Of a DNA stretch of 18,752 nt, positions 7,177 through 13,389 are shown one piece after another. This DNA comes from an uncultured Bacilli bacterium. Its GTDB lineage: Bacteria > Bacillota_I > Bacilli_A > RF39 > UBA660. Numbering within the stretch: position 1 is the first letter of the stretch; the number at the start of each line of letters is the position of its first letter. The stretch is from the NCBI GenBank assembly GCA_947598455.1, contig CANQFI010000019.1, forward strand, positions 1-18,752, in the 5' to 3' direction. Under the pieces are notes generated by a model that saw only the letters and a list, made by a program, of their open reading frames with translations, had not been told where the DNA came from and did no database searches. The translations under genes were made by a program, and so were the position numbers.

Positions 7177-8186
7177 ACTTTCTCTATATATTTAGATAAA
7201 CTACATTCATCATCATCTTCAATAACTTCAAATACACATTTATTTTTGTGCATTATATTAGCTGAAAAAATTTTTCCTTCCGCTGTAATTAACAATAATT
7301 TTTCATTTTCAACCCCAAAACATAAATAAAAATTACCTATTGTTACTTTTTCTAATAGTGTTTGCGTATTACCTATATACCTAACTTTATAAAAATTATT
7401 AAATTTTTTTTCTCGAATAGCCCTAATAACTGCATAAATATGCTTACAAAAAGTATTATATTTACAACTACACCACATCAAAACATGACTATCATCTATA
7501 CAATCAAGTACAACAAGATAAGGCACAGTTCCATCAACAATAGCCAAATACTTATTATCTATTTTCTCTAAGAAAGATACTTTACCACATGTAAAATACT
7601 TTTCTCCTCTTTCAATAATCTGCAGTTTAAACAATTTTTTAAAATCATCTTTCATTAAATCAAACTTAACAGGTTTTAAATAATTATATTGTTCTTCTAA
7701 ATGATCATATTTTCCAAATATTTCATTTAAAAATATTTCCATACCTCTAGGTAAATAACTAAATATCATAGCTAATGGATCAATTAAGAAATTCCAACCT
7801 AAAGGTAAAAAACGATCAAAAATATATTCATGAGGATTCTTAAAATAAGTAAGAATCTCCACTCTATCTCCTATAATATCATCATTAAAATCATACCTAT
7901 TATCATATTCTTTTTTATTCAATTTCTCTACTAATTTCATTGCTAAGAACTTCGTCATCATTTGTGAATTTATATAATCTTCAATATGACCTTCATTAAA
8001 GAAATTTAAATCTATCCAAACAACTTTATAAACTGATAATTTACTAACATAATCAAATCTTATATAAATATTATTGTTATTATAATTATTTAAATAAATT
8101 GATAAACATAATTCGTGTCCTTTTTTAGTTAAATAATCATTAATTTTATCAAAAACTGTTTTATTTTTTTTAAACATTTTCATCAT
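7164..8186 (-). CDS. SWIM zinc-finger protein of unknown function
   Basis: This 340-residue soluble protein carries a SWIM zinc finger, C-x-C-x5-C-x-H, at Cys239, Cys241, Cys247 and His249 (WCSCKYNTFCKH). The usual lead-in is present: ERGEKYFTCGKVSF (192-205), then A.VDGTVPYLV. SWIM fingers bind DNA or protein and occur alone or with SNF2 helicases in bacteria. No helicase follows here. The first 180 residues match nothing I know; they are rich in Asn, Tyr and Asp and contain a hydrophobic, Pro-containing patch (about 125-150). The start ATG overlaps the stop of the upstream CmpB-like gene (ATGA), indicating coupled translation; three further Met residues in the first four positions leave the exact start open by up to 9 bases. 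It is the last gene of the operon and ends in a terminator. Confidence 0.85.
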   Translation of the reverse strand: MMKMFKKNKTVFDKINDYLTKKGHELCLSIYLNNYNNNNIYIRFDYVSKLSVYKVVWIDLNFFNEGHIEDYINSQMMTKFLAMKLVEKLNKKEYDNRYDFNDDIIGDRVEILTYFKNPHEYIFDRFLPLGWNFLIDPLAMIFSYLPRGMEIFLNEIFGKYDHLEEQYNYLKPVKFDLMKDDFKKLFKLQIIERGEKYFTCGKVSFLEKIDNKYLAIVDGTVPYLVVLDCIDDSHVLMWCSCKYNTFCKHIYAVIRAIREKKFNNFYKVRYIGNTQTLLEKVTIGNFYLCFGVENEKLLLITAEGKIFSANIMHKNKCVFEVIEDDDECSLSKYIEKVKGK

Positions 8187-8923
8187 CTACTTTTATTCTT
8201 ATTTTTACTTATTTGTTTATCTAATCGATCTTTAGCTATATTCGTTGTTAATTTTATTTTTTCTTTCATATCTTTTAATAGCTTTTCTGAAGCTTCAAAA
8301 TTAAAAGCTGTAACAAGTCTTTTGTACAAACCACCTTGTCTAATAAGTTTTTCTCTTATCTTTTTAGTTATTTCTTCTGTACTATCTTTTCTAATTGATT
8401 TTGCAACATTTTTAAAACTACTTATTACTTTAAACGAAATAACATTATCTACAATATAAATAACCAAAAAGATTCCCGATATAAATATCACTAATGAGGA
8501 ATCAAGACTAACTAAAATTTTCATAATAAAGGGATGAATAACATATATAATAAGTAATCCTAATAAACCAAATGCACCAAGTACCTCTAAACATATTCTT
8601 CCATTAATATTATATTTTTTATCAGAATAATCCCACCATCTTGCTTTAAATAACTTTTCCATTATATAACTAGTAAAATATTCCAATAATGAACAAATAG
8701 TAGCTGTCATTAAAAATAAAACTAACGGATCATTATAATACTTTTTTAATAAAAGAGCTATTCCTAAACAACCAAAACCATAAATAGGACATATAGGTCC
8801 TATTAAAAAACCTCTATTTATCCATTTTTTTGTACAATAATAGCAATAAACCATTTCCATAGCCCATCCTAAAAATGAATAAATAATAAATAATAAAAAA
8901 TATAGAGCCAATGTATAAATCAT
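8183..8923 (-). CDS. CmpB-like (DUF1113) putative ABC permease membrane protein
   Basis: This 246-residue protein has five or six membrane helices in the first 165 residues, then a basic cytoplasmic tail rich in Lys and Glu that may form a coiled coil. The family hallmarks (PF06541, putative ABC-transporter type IV/CmpB) are clear: SFLGWAMEMVY near the start, NRGFLIGPICPIYGFG, the YF.SYIMEKLF.ARWWDYS block, and NINGRICLEVLGAFG. Despite the family name, no ATPase partner lies in this operon, so the transport role is doubtful. The ATG at 8923 follows AGGAG with a 7-base gap. A short spacer (about 35 bases) separates it from the NUDIX gene, and its own weak promoter is possible there. Its 3' end overlaps the SWIM gene by 4 bases. 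Confidence 0.9.
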   Translation of the reverse strand: MIYTLALYFLLFIIYSFLGWAMEMVYCYYCTKKWINRGFLIGPICPIYGFGCLGIALLLKKYYNDPLVLFLMTATICSLLEYFTSYIMEKLFKARWWDYSDKKYNINGRICLEVLGAFGLLGLLIIYVIHPFIMKILVSLDSSLVIFISGIFLVIYIVDNVISFKVISSFKNVAKSIRKDSTEEITKKIREKLIRQGGLYKRLVTAFNFEASEKLLKDMKEKIKLTTNIAKDRLDKQISKNKNKSR

Positions 8924-8958
8924 TTAAACACTCCTATCTTTATAAAGAATAGCATACC

Positions 8959-9426
8959 TTACTTTAAATAACCATTATTATATTTATCTTCTAGTTTTTC
9001 TAATATTCTATCCTGTCCTTTTAATATTTTTTCTTTAGCTTCTTTAATTGTAAACCATCTACCTTCATCCATTTCTGGATAAGAATTTACCTTACCTGAT
9101 TCTACAGGATATTCTAATTCAAAAGTATTACTTTTCATCTTGGTTACATCTAAGTCTTTATTTACAATAAAAATAACAATTAATTTATTAGTTGACTTTA
9201 ATTTTTGTGAACCTAAATATTCTAATTCCTTTTCTTCTAATTTAAAACCAGATTCCTCACCAAATTCTCTTATTGCTGCTTCAATTGCTCTTTCATTATT
9301 GTATTCACCCTTACAAATGCTCCATTTATCTTTACCATCCCAAAAGGGTCCTCCAGGATGTTCTAAATAAACTTTTAATTCATTGTTTTCAATTTTATAA
9401 GGTAAAACTCCCGCACTTCTTTTCAT
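8959..9426 (-). CDS. NUDIX hydrolase
   Basis: This roughly 155-residue NUDIX-fold enzyme should cleave a nucleoside diphosphate linked to another group. The NUDIX box occupies about residues 40-61, with REFGEESGF carrying the metal-binding glutamates. The loop before it (GEYNNE) is one residue shorter than the classic G-x5-E spacing. The N-terminal SAGVLPYKIENNELKVYLEHPGGPFW and WSICKGE resemble the subgroup that includes Ap4A-type and DR1025-like proteins; that subgroup call is tentative. Two adjacent ATGs exist at 9429 and 9426. The second is preferred because the AAGGAG site, which overlaps the end of the ASCH gene, then has a 6-base spacer. It follows the ASCH gene with essentially no gap, so the two are translationally coupled. 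Confidence 0.93.
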   Translation of the reverse strand: MKRSAGVLPYKIENNELKVYLEHPGGPFWDGKDKWSICKGEYNNERAIEAAIREFGEESGFKLEEKELEYLGSQKLKSTNKLIVIFIVNKDLDVTKMKSNTFELEYPVESGKVNSYPEMDEGRWFTIKEAKEKILKGQDRILEKLEDKYNNGYLK

Positions 9427-9429
9427 CAT

Positions 9430-9771
9430 TTACTCCTTATTAAAACCAATAGCAACAACACCATATTTAGTTTGTTCTTCATTACTATAAAATCTTTTCA
9501 TCTCATTAAGCCACATCTCTTTAGTATAACTTTCTAAATATAATCTCTTCATCTCATAATGTTTAACTAGTTCTTCAAAATTATCATAATAATCTAAAGC
9601 TGTTACAGTCGCTCTTATCTCTTCATTATCTAATGGTCTTTTTAAAAACACTAAAGTATCTCCTACTTTAAGTTTTCTTCTTTTTTCATCATTAACTCTA
9701 ACTTCAACATCTTTTATACCTTTTCTAACTATTTCAAATACATCATTATCTAAATGAACAACCATTTCCAT
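9430..9771 (-). CDS. ASCH-domain protein
   Basis: This 113-residue protein is essentially one ASCH domain, a beta-barrel related to PUA and thought to bind RNA or modified nucleosides. Seen are the motif G-I-K-x-x-E-x-R-x-x-D-x-K-R (18-31), LKVGDTLVF (34-42) and the closing strand YGVVAIGF (103-110). Length fits single-domain EOLA/YqfB-like members; some of those, such as E. coli YqfB, hydrolyse N4-acetylcytidine, but I cannot assign that activity here. The ATG at 9771 sits one base after the stop of DUF1294, with AGGTTGG inside that gene. The coupled NUDIX gene downstream suggests joint handling of nucleotides or RNA. Confidence 0.9.
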   Translation of the reverse strand: MEMVVHLDNDVFEIVRKGIKDVEVRVNDEKRRKLKVGDTLVFLKRPLDNEEIRATVTALDYYDNFEELVKHYEMKRLYLESYTKEMWLNEMKRFYSNEEQTKYGVVAIGFNKE

Positions 9772-9772
9772 C

Positions 9773-10042
9773 TTATATCCAACCTTTCACAAATTTATAA
9801 AGTAAATATAACCATATCACAAGCATAATTATATTCCATAAATAAAATTTTACTTTCTTAGTTTTATGTCTAAATAAAAACATTCCTATTAAAGAACCTA
9901 AAGCTCCTCCAAATAAACTTAATATAAATAAATTCTGTTCACTTACTCTAAAACTTTTCTTCTTAGCTAAAAACTTATCTATTCCATAAACTATCAAACT
10001 AATTAAATTAATAATAACCAAATATATAAATAAATACTTCAT
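9773..10042 (-). CDS. DUF1294 family small membrane protein
   Basis: This 89-residue protein has two or three membrane helices (about 2-20, 38-57 and 66-85). Family landmarks are YGIDKFLAKKKSFRVSE (about 19-35), the Gly-rich helix LFGGALGSLIGM and the FRHKTKKVKF block. DUF1294 members are widespread and have no established function. It opens a five-gene operon behind an extended -10 promoter and a GGTGGA ribosome site 6 bases from the ATG. Its stop codon is one base from the ASCH start. Confidence 0.93.
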   Translation of the reverse strand: MKYLFIYLVIINLISLIVYGIDKFLAKKKSFRVSEQNLFILSLFGGALGSLIGMFLFRHKTKKVKFYLWNIIMLVIWLYLLYKFVKGWI

Positions 10043-10061
10043 TATTAATCCACCATAATTA

Positions 10062-10070
10062 ATTATATCA
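10062..10070 (-). promoter_or_regulatory. Extended -10 promoter for the DUF1294 operon
   Basis: TGATATAAT directly abuts the U-tract of the preceding terminator; the last T of the tract is the T of the TG element. The leader is about 13 nt. No good -35 is possible, because that region is the terminator hairpin. Confidence 0.65.
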
Positions 10071-10098
10071 AAAAAAGACCCATATTAGGCCTTTTTTC
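10070..10098 (-). terminator. Intrinsic terminator of the surface-protein gene
   Basis: On the minus strand AAAAAAGGCC pairs with GGTCTTTTTT (one G-U) around a short loop, followed by a T-tract. The stop codon TAA (10087-10085) lies in the loop. Confidence 0.75.
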
Positions 10099-11335
10099 TC
10101 CTTCTTTTTTTCTTTTTAAGTAAACTACTTTTAAATATTGTAAAACCTAATAATCCTAAAGATATTAAAATAAATGAAACTAACAACGATATTTTTAAAA
10201 TATTTCCAACATTAATTGTTCTTTTTTTAACACTAACCGTTTCAACTACTGGTTCTTGCTCAACTGGTGTTGCAATAACCCCATATTGACTCAAGTGCGA
10301 TGTCTCAAAAACAATATATCCATCTTCAATCTTTGCTTCAATATACTCAGCAATCTCTCCATCATCATTAACATAAATTATTTGATAATTCTCATATTCA
10401 TTTACATCATTTTCTAATTTAATCTTTATCGTATAAGAACCATTTTTCATTGAAACAATCTTCTTACCATTATAAACATTAACATCATATAAACCAACTA
10501 ATAATTTATCTATTGAATCAGATACCTTTTGAGCAATTTCTTCTTCCTTTAAATCATCAACACTTAGTTTATACTTAGAATTAACTTTTTTCTCAGAAAT
10601 TAATATGACATTATCACTTTCTAAAGTAGAACTATTTTTTTTAGGTTGCTTTTCCTCTTCTTTTTTAGGTTCAACATATTTAATAATACCATAGCCATTT
10701 TCTATCGAAGCACTTAAATCTGTCTTTATATGACTAGATATCCACGATTCTGTTACTGTTACTGAAGTCATTTTTGTATAGTCAATAACTTGTGTTAGCA
10801 CAAAATCATCTATATTGTACTGATCATTCAATTTATTTACTTCTTTTAAAGTATCATAGGACTCTTCAAATTCTAATGTAGTTCCCTCATATATTTTATC
10901 ATCACTAGATAATATTAATTTGTCATTAAATGAATATTGATATATTGGTAATCCATTAACAACTTTTTTTACATAAGAATTTTGTTTAAATTTTAAAGAA
11001 CCACTACCCGTTACTTTAATTTCGTAATTATTTAGATTTAACAAACTAATATTATTCTCATCTGTTACATCTAAAGTTACACCCTCTACATCACCACTAG
11101 CAAAATAATATATTTCACTCTTATTAAGTTTTATAATATTACCTTTACCAGCATAGTAAATAGCATCAGTACTTTTACCAAACTCCTCACCCTTACAAAT
11201 AAATTGTTCTTCATCTAAACTTGAATTAAGTTTATAAGAAGCCAATACCTCGCAATCGCCATAAACTAATGCTTTTACATTTACTCTCCCCATAAGCATT
11301 AGTAACATCGCCATTACTAAATATTTTTTCTTCAT
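10085..11335 (-). CDS. Secreted surface protein with a C-terminal membrane anchor
   Basis: This 416-residue protein has a signal peptide (about 1-22: KKK, a Met/Leu-rich core, then VKA), an extracellular region and a C-terminal anchor helix (about 380-402). The end is strongly basic (KKKKRRRKK), fixing it on the cytoplasmic side. No LPXTG motif is seen, so it is not a sortase substrate. Residues about 341-357 contain FETSHLSQYGVIA, a closing-strand motif that often ends Ig-like or dockerin-associated modules in clostridial surface proteins. Upstream of it, YTIKIKLENDVNEYENYQIIYVNDDGEI resembles the matching first strands. A Lys/Glu-rich linker (KKEEEKQPKK) divides two extracellular modules. 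Family and ligand are unknown. It is monocistronic with its own promoter and terminator. Confidence 0.85.
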   Translation of the reverse strand: MKKKYLVMAMLLMLMGRVNVKALVYGDCEVLASYKLNSSLDEEQFICKGEEFGKSTDAIYYAGKGNIIKLNKSEIYYFASGDVEGVTLDVTDENNISLLNLNNYEIKVTGSGSLKFKQNSYVKKVVNGLPIYQYSFNDKLILSSDDKIYEGTTLEFEESYDTLKEVNKLNDQYNIDDFVLTQVIDYTKMTSVTVTESWISSHIKTDLSASIENGYGIIKYVEPKKEEEKQPKKNSSTLESDNVILISEKKVNSKYKLSVDDLKEEEIAQKVSDSIDKLLVGLYDVNVYNGKKIVSMKNGSYTIKIKLENDVNEYENYQIIYVNDDGEIAEYIEAKIEDGYIVFETSHLSQYGVIATPVEQEPVVETVSVKKRTINVGNILKISLLVSFILISLGLLGFTIFKSSLLKKKKRRRKKA

Positions 11336-11350
11336 AAAAATTTTTCACTA

Positions 11351-11382
11351 CCTTTACCAAAGGGAATGTCTTAATTATATCA
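11351..11382 (-). promoter_or_regulatory. Extended -10 promoter and leader hairpin of the surface-protein gene
   Basis: The extended -10 TGATATAAT lies at 11382-11374, with no good -35. In the leader, CCTTT-GGT-AAAGG (11363-11351) can fold into a five-bp hairpin that hides the only AAAGG purine run upstream of the ATG at 11335. That run is about 15 bases from the start codon, which is longer than usual. Confidence 0.5.
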
Positions 11383-11393
11383 GCTATTATGGC

Positions 11394-11429
11394 AAAAAAA
11401 AAGAAAAATTATTCTGTTATAACTTTTCT
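11394..11429 (-). terminator. Strong intrinsic terminator of the DUF3592/orphan pair
   Basis: An 11-bp stem (11419-11429 with 11402-11412, one G-U pair) with a six-base loop is followed on the minus strand by eight Ts. It starts seven bases after the stop of the 94-residue gene. Confidence 0.9.
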
Positions 11430-11435
11430 ATATAC

Positions 11436-11720
11436 CTAGTTTACATTTTGATAAGCCATTTCTAAGATATTTTCATCTTCTAAAACCTCTGTATTATAAT
11501 GTTGAACCTGACTTTTCATTTTGGCAAGTTCTATCAGGTTGATATCACTAATTGATATAGCATCTATCCTATCTCTAAAAGCAAATAAATTTTTTTTAAA
11601 TTCTTCTATTTCACTAATTTTTACTATTCCCATCACATAATTATTTACAATTTGAAATCTTTTTAATTCAAGTAAATTAAATTCACCCCTTAATTCATTC
11701 ATTAAAATTTCTTCATTCAT
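11436..11720 (-). CDS. Hypothetical 94-residue helical protein
   Basis: I do not recognise this small acidic protein. It has no membrane segment or Cys. Its pattern of Leu, Ile, Met, Glu and Lys suggests two or three long amphipathic helices, possibly a coiled coil (about 8-30, 35-52 and 58-92). It starts one base after the stop of the DUF3592-like gene, with no clear ribosome site of its own, so it is probably made by translational coupling. An in-frame ATG six codons on (11702) is an alternative start. The strong terminator just downstream and the tight packing support a real gene. A partner role for the membrane protein upstream is inference. Confidence 0.7.
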   Translation of the reverse strand: MNEEILMNELRGEFNLLELKRFQIVNNYVMGIVKISEIEEFKKNLFAFRDRIDAISISDINLIELAKMKSQVQHYNTEVLEDENILEMAYQNVN

Positions 11721-11721
11721 T

Positions 11722-12357
11722 TTAAATAAATAAAGTAATCATAATAATTAGTGAAGCTATAATAAGAAAAATACTTAAAACATAATCATAAATCTTTTCT
11801 CTAGTATTTTTATCAAAAAAAACATCTTTATGATCATTAGCATTAACATATATCTTTTGTTTATCACCTATATTAGGTATAAATCTATTCATAAAAATTG
11901 GATAATCAACATTATATACTTCACCATCTACTTCAAACTCATAAACTGGTTGAAAATATTCTTTTTTCGTATTAGGATTTTTTACTAAATCAATAACACT
12001 TCCTTCAACTATTAAACTATATTTTTTAAAATTTATTTTCCTATTTAAATAATTAAATATTAATGTAATTACCATTAACATAAAAACACTACAAGTAATC
12101 ATAAAAGTTACCGAATCTACTTTGTCTAAAATATTATTCATATATAAAAGCACAGCTATTAACGCACTAGGTCCTAAACTTAAAAATATATATCCATAAT
12201 TATTCTTATTTAAAGAAGCTAATAAACCATATATAGAAGCACCAATACTGGCAATTAATATTAAATACTTATAATTATTTTTAAAACACAACGAAATTAT
12301 AATCGTTGCAATTGCTACTATAAAAGATAAGGTATCAAGAATCTTTTCTTTTTTCAT
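11722..12357 (-). CDS. Membrane protein with a DUF3592-like extracytoplasmic domain
   Basis: This 211-residue protein has about four membrane helices in residues 8-105, a soluble domain (about 113-185) and a final helix (190-211). The soluble part has the DUF3592 look: GSVIDLVKNPNTKKEYFQPVYEFEVDGEVYNV, then a Gly-containing turn and a closing strand KIYVNANDHKDVFF. The ATG at 12357 follows GTGGTGAT by 3 bases. Its extended -10 promoter overlaps the stop codon of yidD. It is followed at one base by the small helical orphan. The DUF3592 match is by pattern only. Confidence 0.75.
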   Translation of the reverse strand: MKKEKILDTLSFIVAIATIIISLCFKNNYKYLILIASIGASIYGLLASLNKNNYGYIFLSLGPSALIAVLLYMNNILDKVDSVTFMITCSVFMLMVITLIFNYLNRKINFKKYSLIVEGSVIDLVKNPNTKKEYFQPVYEFEVDGEVYNVDYPIFMNRFIPNIGDKQKIYVNANDHKDVFFDKNTREKIYDYVLSIFLIIASLIIMITLFI

Positions 12358-12372
12358 ACTATCACCACTTTT

Positions 12373-12381
12373 ATTATATCA
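12373..12381 (-). promoter_or_regulatory. Extended -10 promoter overlapping the yidD stop codon
   Basis: In TGATATAAT the first three bases are the TGA stop of yidD. The leader before the ATG at 12357 would be about 10 nt and contains the GGTGAT ribosome site. The -35 is poor. Confidence 0.5.
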
Positions 12382-12612
12382 TTTATTTTTCTTTACCGGA
12401 ACCGGATCATATCCATATCCCCCAAATGGATTACATCTAAAAATTCTTTTTATTCCAAGCCATACCCCTTTTATAGAACCATATTCACAAATTGCTTCTT
12501 TCATATATTCTGAACAAGTCGGTGTAAAACGACACATTGAATGAATGTGCCCTGGAAACTTTTGATATAACTCAATTAATTTAATCAAAATTTTTTTCAC
12601 CATAATCACCAT
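12379..12612 (-). CDS. yidD: Membrane protein insertion efficiency factor YidD
   Basis: This 77-residue protein has the full YidD signature: a short amphipathic N terminus ([16 protein letters not shown]), the [10 protein letters not shown] motif (27-36) with its conserved Cys residues, [17 protein letters not shown] and GGYGYDPVP. YidD binds the inner leaflet and helps YidC insert membrane proteins. Three starts are possible. The ATG at 12612 has AAAGGA 4-5 bases upstream. The ATG at 12603 gives the N terminus most like homologues and has GGTG only 3-4 bases away. A longer reading from 12663 would start upstream of the likely -10 element. In most Bacillota yidD sits by rpmH, rnpA and yidC or stands alone; here it stands alone between membrane-protein genes. 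Confidence 0.95.
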   Translation of the reverse strand: MVIMVKKILIKLIELYQKFPGHIHSMCRFTPTCSEYMKEAICEYGSIKGVWLGIKRIFRCNPFGGYGYDPVPVKKNK

Positions 12613-12631
12613 TATTTCCTTTAATAAAGCT

Positions 12632-12637
12632 ATTATA
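12632..12637 (-). promoter_or_regulatory. Probable -10 element for yidD
   Basis: A perfect TATAAT lies about 20 bases upstream of the chosen yidD start, with the AAAGGA ribosome site in between. No TG extension or good -35 is seen. Confidence 0.4.
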
Positions 12638-12663
12638 TCTCTATAAAACGTAATTTCACACAA

Positions 12664-12857
12664 ATATTTACTTTTCCTAACATAAAAAACTTAGAATAAT
12701 AAATATCTTTATATTCAAAAATATAAAACATCCTAAAATTTATTAAATAATTCCTTTATTTTTAAAATAAAATATAAATTTTTTTCAAACTCTATACAAT
12801 TAGATAAAACTACTAAACTAAATTCTATTAAAAAATTAAACTTTATTATAATTATTA
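12664..12857. other. 194-bp AT-rich intergenic region
   Basis: This is the longest gene-free stretch of the window. It contains no convincing open frame on either strand. One imperfect hairpin (around 12692-12715, nine pairs with a bulge) is followed a few bases later on the minus strand by six Ts. It could be a weak terminator for the upstream membrane-protein gene, but it lies about 140 bases past that gene's stop. Confidence 0.5.
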
Positions 12858-13289
12858 TTAATTATTAACATATTCTACATCAATAGGTTCTTTACTTCTT
12901 ATAAAAAAAGTAACAAATTTATATTTTTCTACAACTGCTGTATTCGGCCACGAATAATTATATCTTAAAACATAATAACCACTACTATCTAATATTATTT
13001 TTTCACTTTTTAAATCAACAACAAAAGTAAGTCCAAAATATAAAATAATAATTAATATTATTTCTGCTAAATATTCCATTATTAAAACTACCGGTCCACC
13101 TTTAATTTTATCTACTTTTTCTTCTTTATATCCTAAATAAGTTATTACTAGAACAATAATTGCTTCTAAAATAAAAGATAAAGGATAAAAATAAGCGATA
13201 TATTCCATTCCAAAAGCATTTAATAAAATTTTACCTAAAATAAATAGTATTGTATAAATAATAAGTCCAATAGTCAGTTTTTTCTTCAT
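12858..13289 (-). CDS. Hypothetical membrane protein
   Basis: This 143-residue protein is not recognised. Three membrane helices can be seen (about 5-22, 33-55 and 68-90), followed by an extracytoplasmic tail of about 50 residues with a strand-rich pattern (KIILDSSGYYVLRYNYSW, then VVEKYKFVTFFI). The ATG at 13289 follows AGGTGAT with a 4-base spacer; a GTG inside that ribosome site (13298) is a false upstream start. It is separated by about 100 bases from the nuclease-helicase gene, and the two probably belong to different units. The small membrane anchor plus tail could be envelope-related, but nothing ties it to the helicase operon. Confidence 0.7.
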   Translation of the reverse strand: MKKKLTIGLIIYTILFILGKILLNAFGMEYIAYFYPLSFILEAIIVLVITYLGYKEEKVDKIKGGPVVLIMEYLAEIILIIILYFGLTFVVDLKSEKIILDSSGYYVLRYNYSWPNTAVVEKYKFVTFFIRSKEPIDVEYVNN

Positions 13290-13316
13290 CTTTATCACCT
13301 AACAATTATTAATATA

Positions 13317-13339
13317 AATAAAAATGTCATATTTTTATT
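13317..13339 (-). terminator. Possible weak terminator of the helicase operon
   Basis: A perfect nine-bp stem of only A-T pairs (AATAAAAAT/ATTTTTATT) has a five-base loop, with a T-rich but interrupted tail on the minus strand. It lies about 50 bases after the stop of the NERD-helicase gene. Stem stability is low. Confidence 0.35.
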
Positions 13340-13389
13340 GCCACTTCAGTATATAATTTATTTTAAAAAGAACTTTAAACGCCCAAATT

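Noticed and set aside
7362..7571. Plus-strand open frame of 69 codons
   Set aside because: It is antisense to the SWIM finger coding region and has no family features.
1809..8190. Mycoplasma-type genetic code with TGA as Trp
   Set aside because: TGG is used for Trp, and TGA ends the HD phosphohydrolase, CmpB-like and YidD proteins at their expected family lengths.
8924..8958. Promoter TGCTATTCT before the CmpB-like gene
   Set aside because: Two mismatches in the -10 and no -35; read-through from the upstream genes explains expression equally well.
9140..9370. Plus-strand open frame of 76 codons
   Set aside because: It is antisense to the NUDIX box, which is certain.
11436..12357. Toxin-antitoxin pair
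   Set aside because: The larger protein is a multi-helix membrane protein with a DUF3592-like domain, and the small protein has no DNA-binding or antitoxin motif.
12690..12720. Small RNA or firm terminator in the 194-bp gap
   Set aside because: The hairpin is imperfect and nearly all A-T, there is no matching promoter with support, and its distance from the upstream stop is large.
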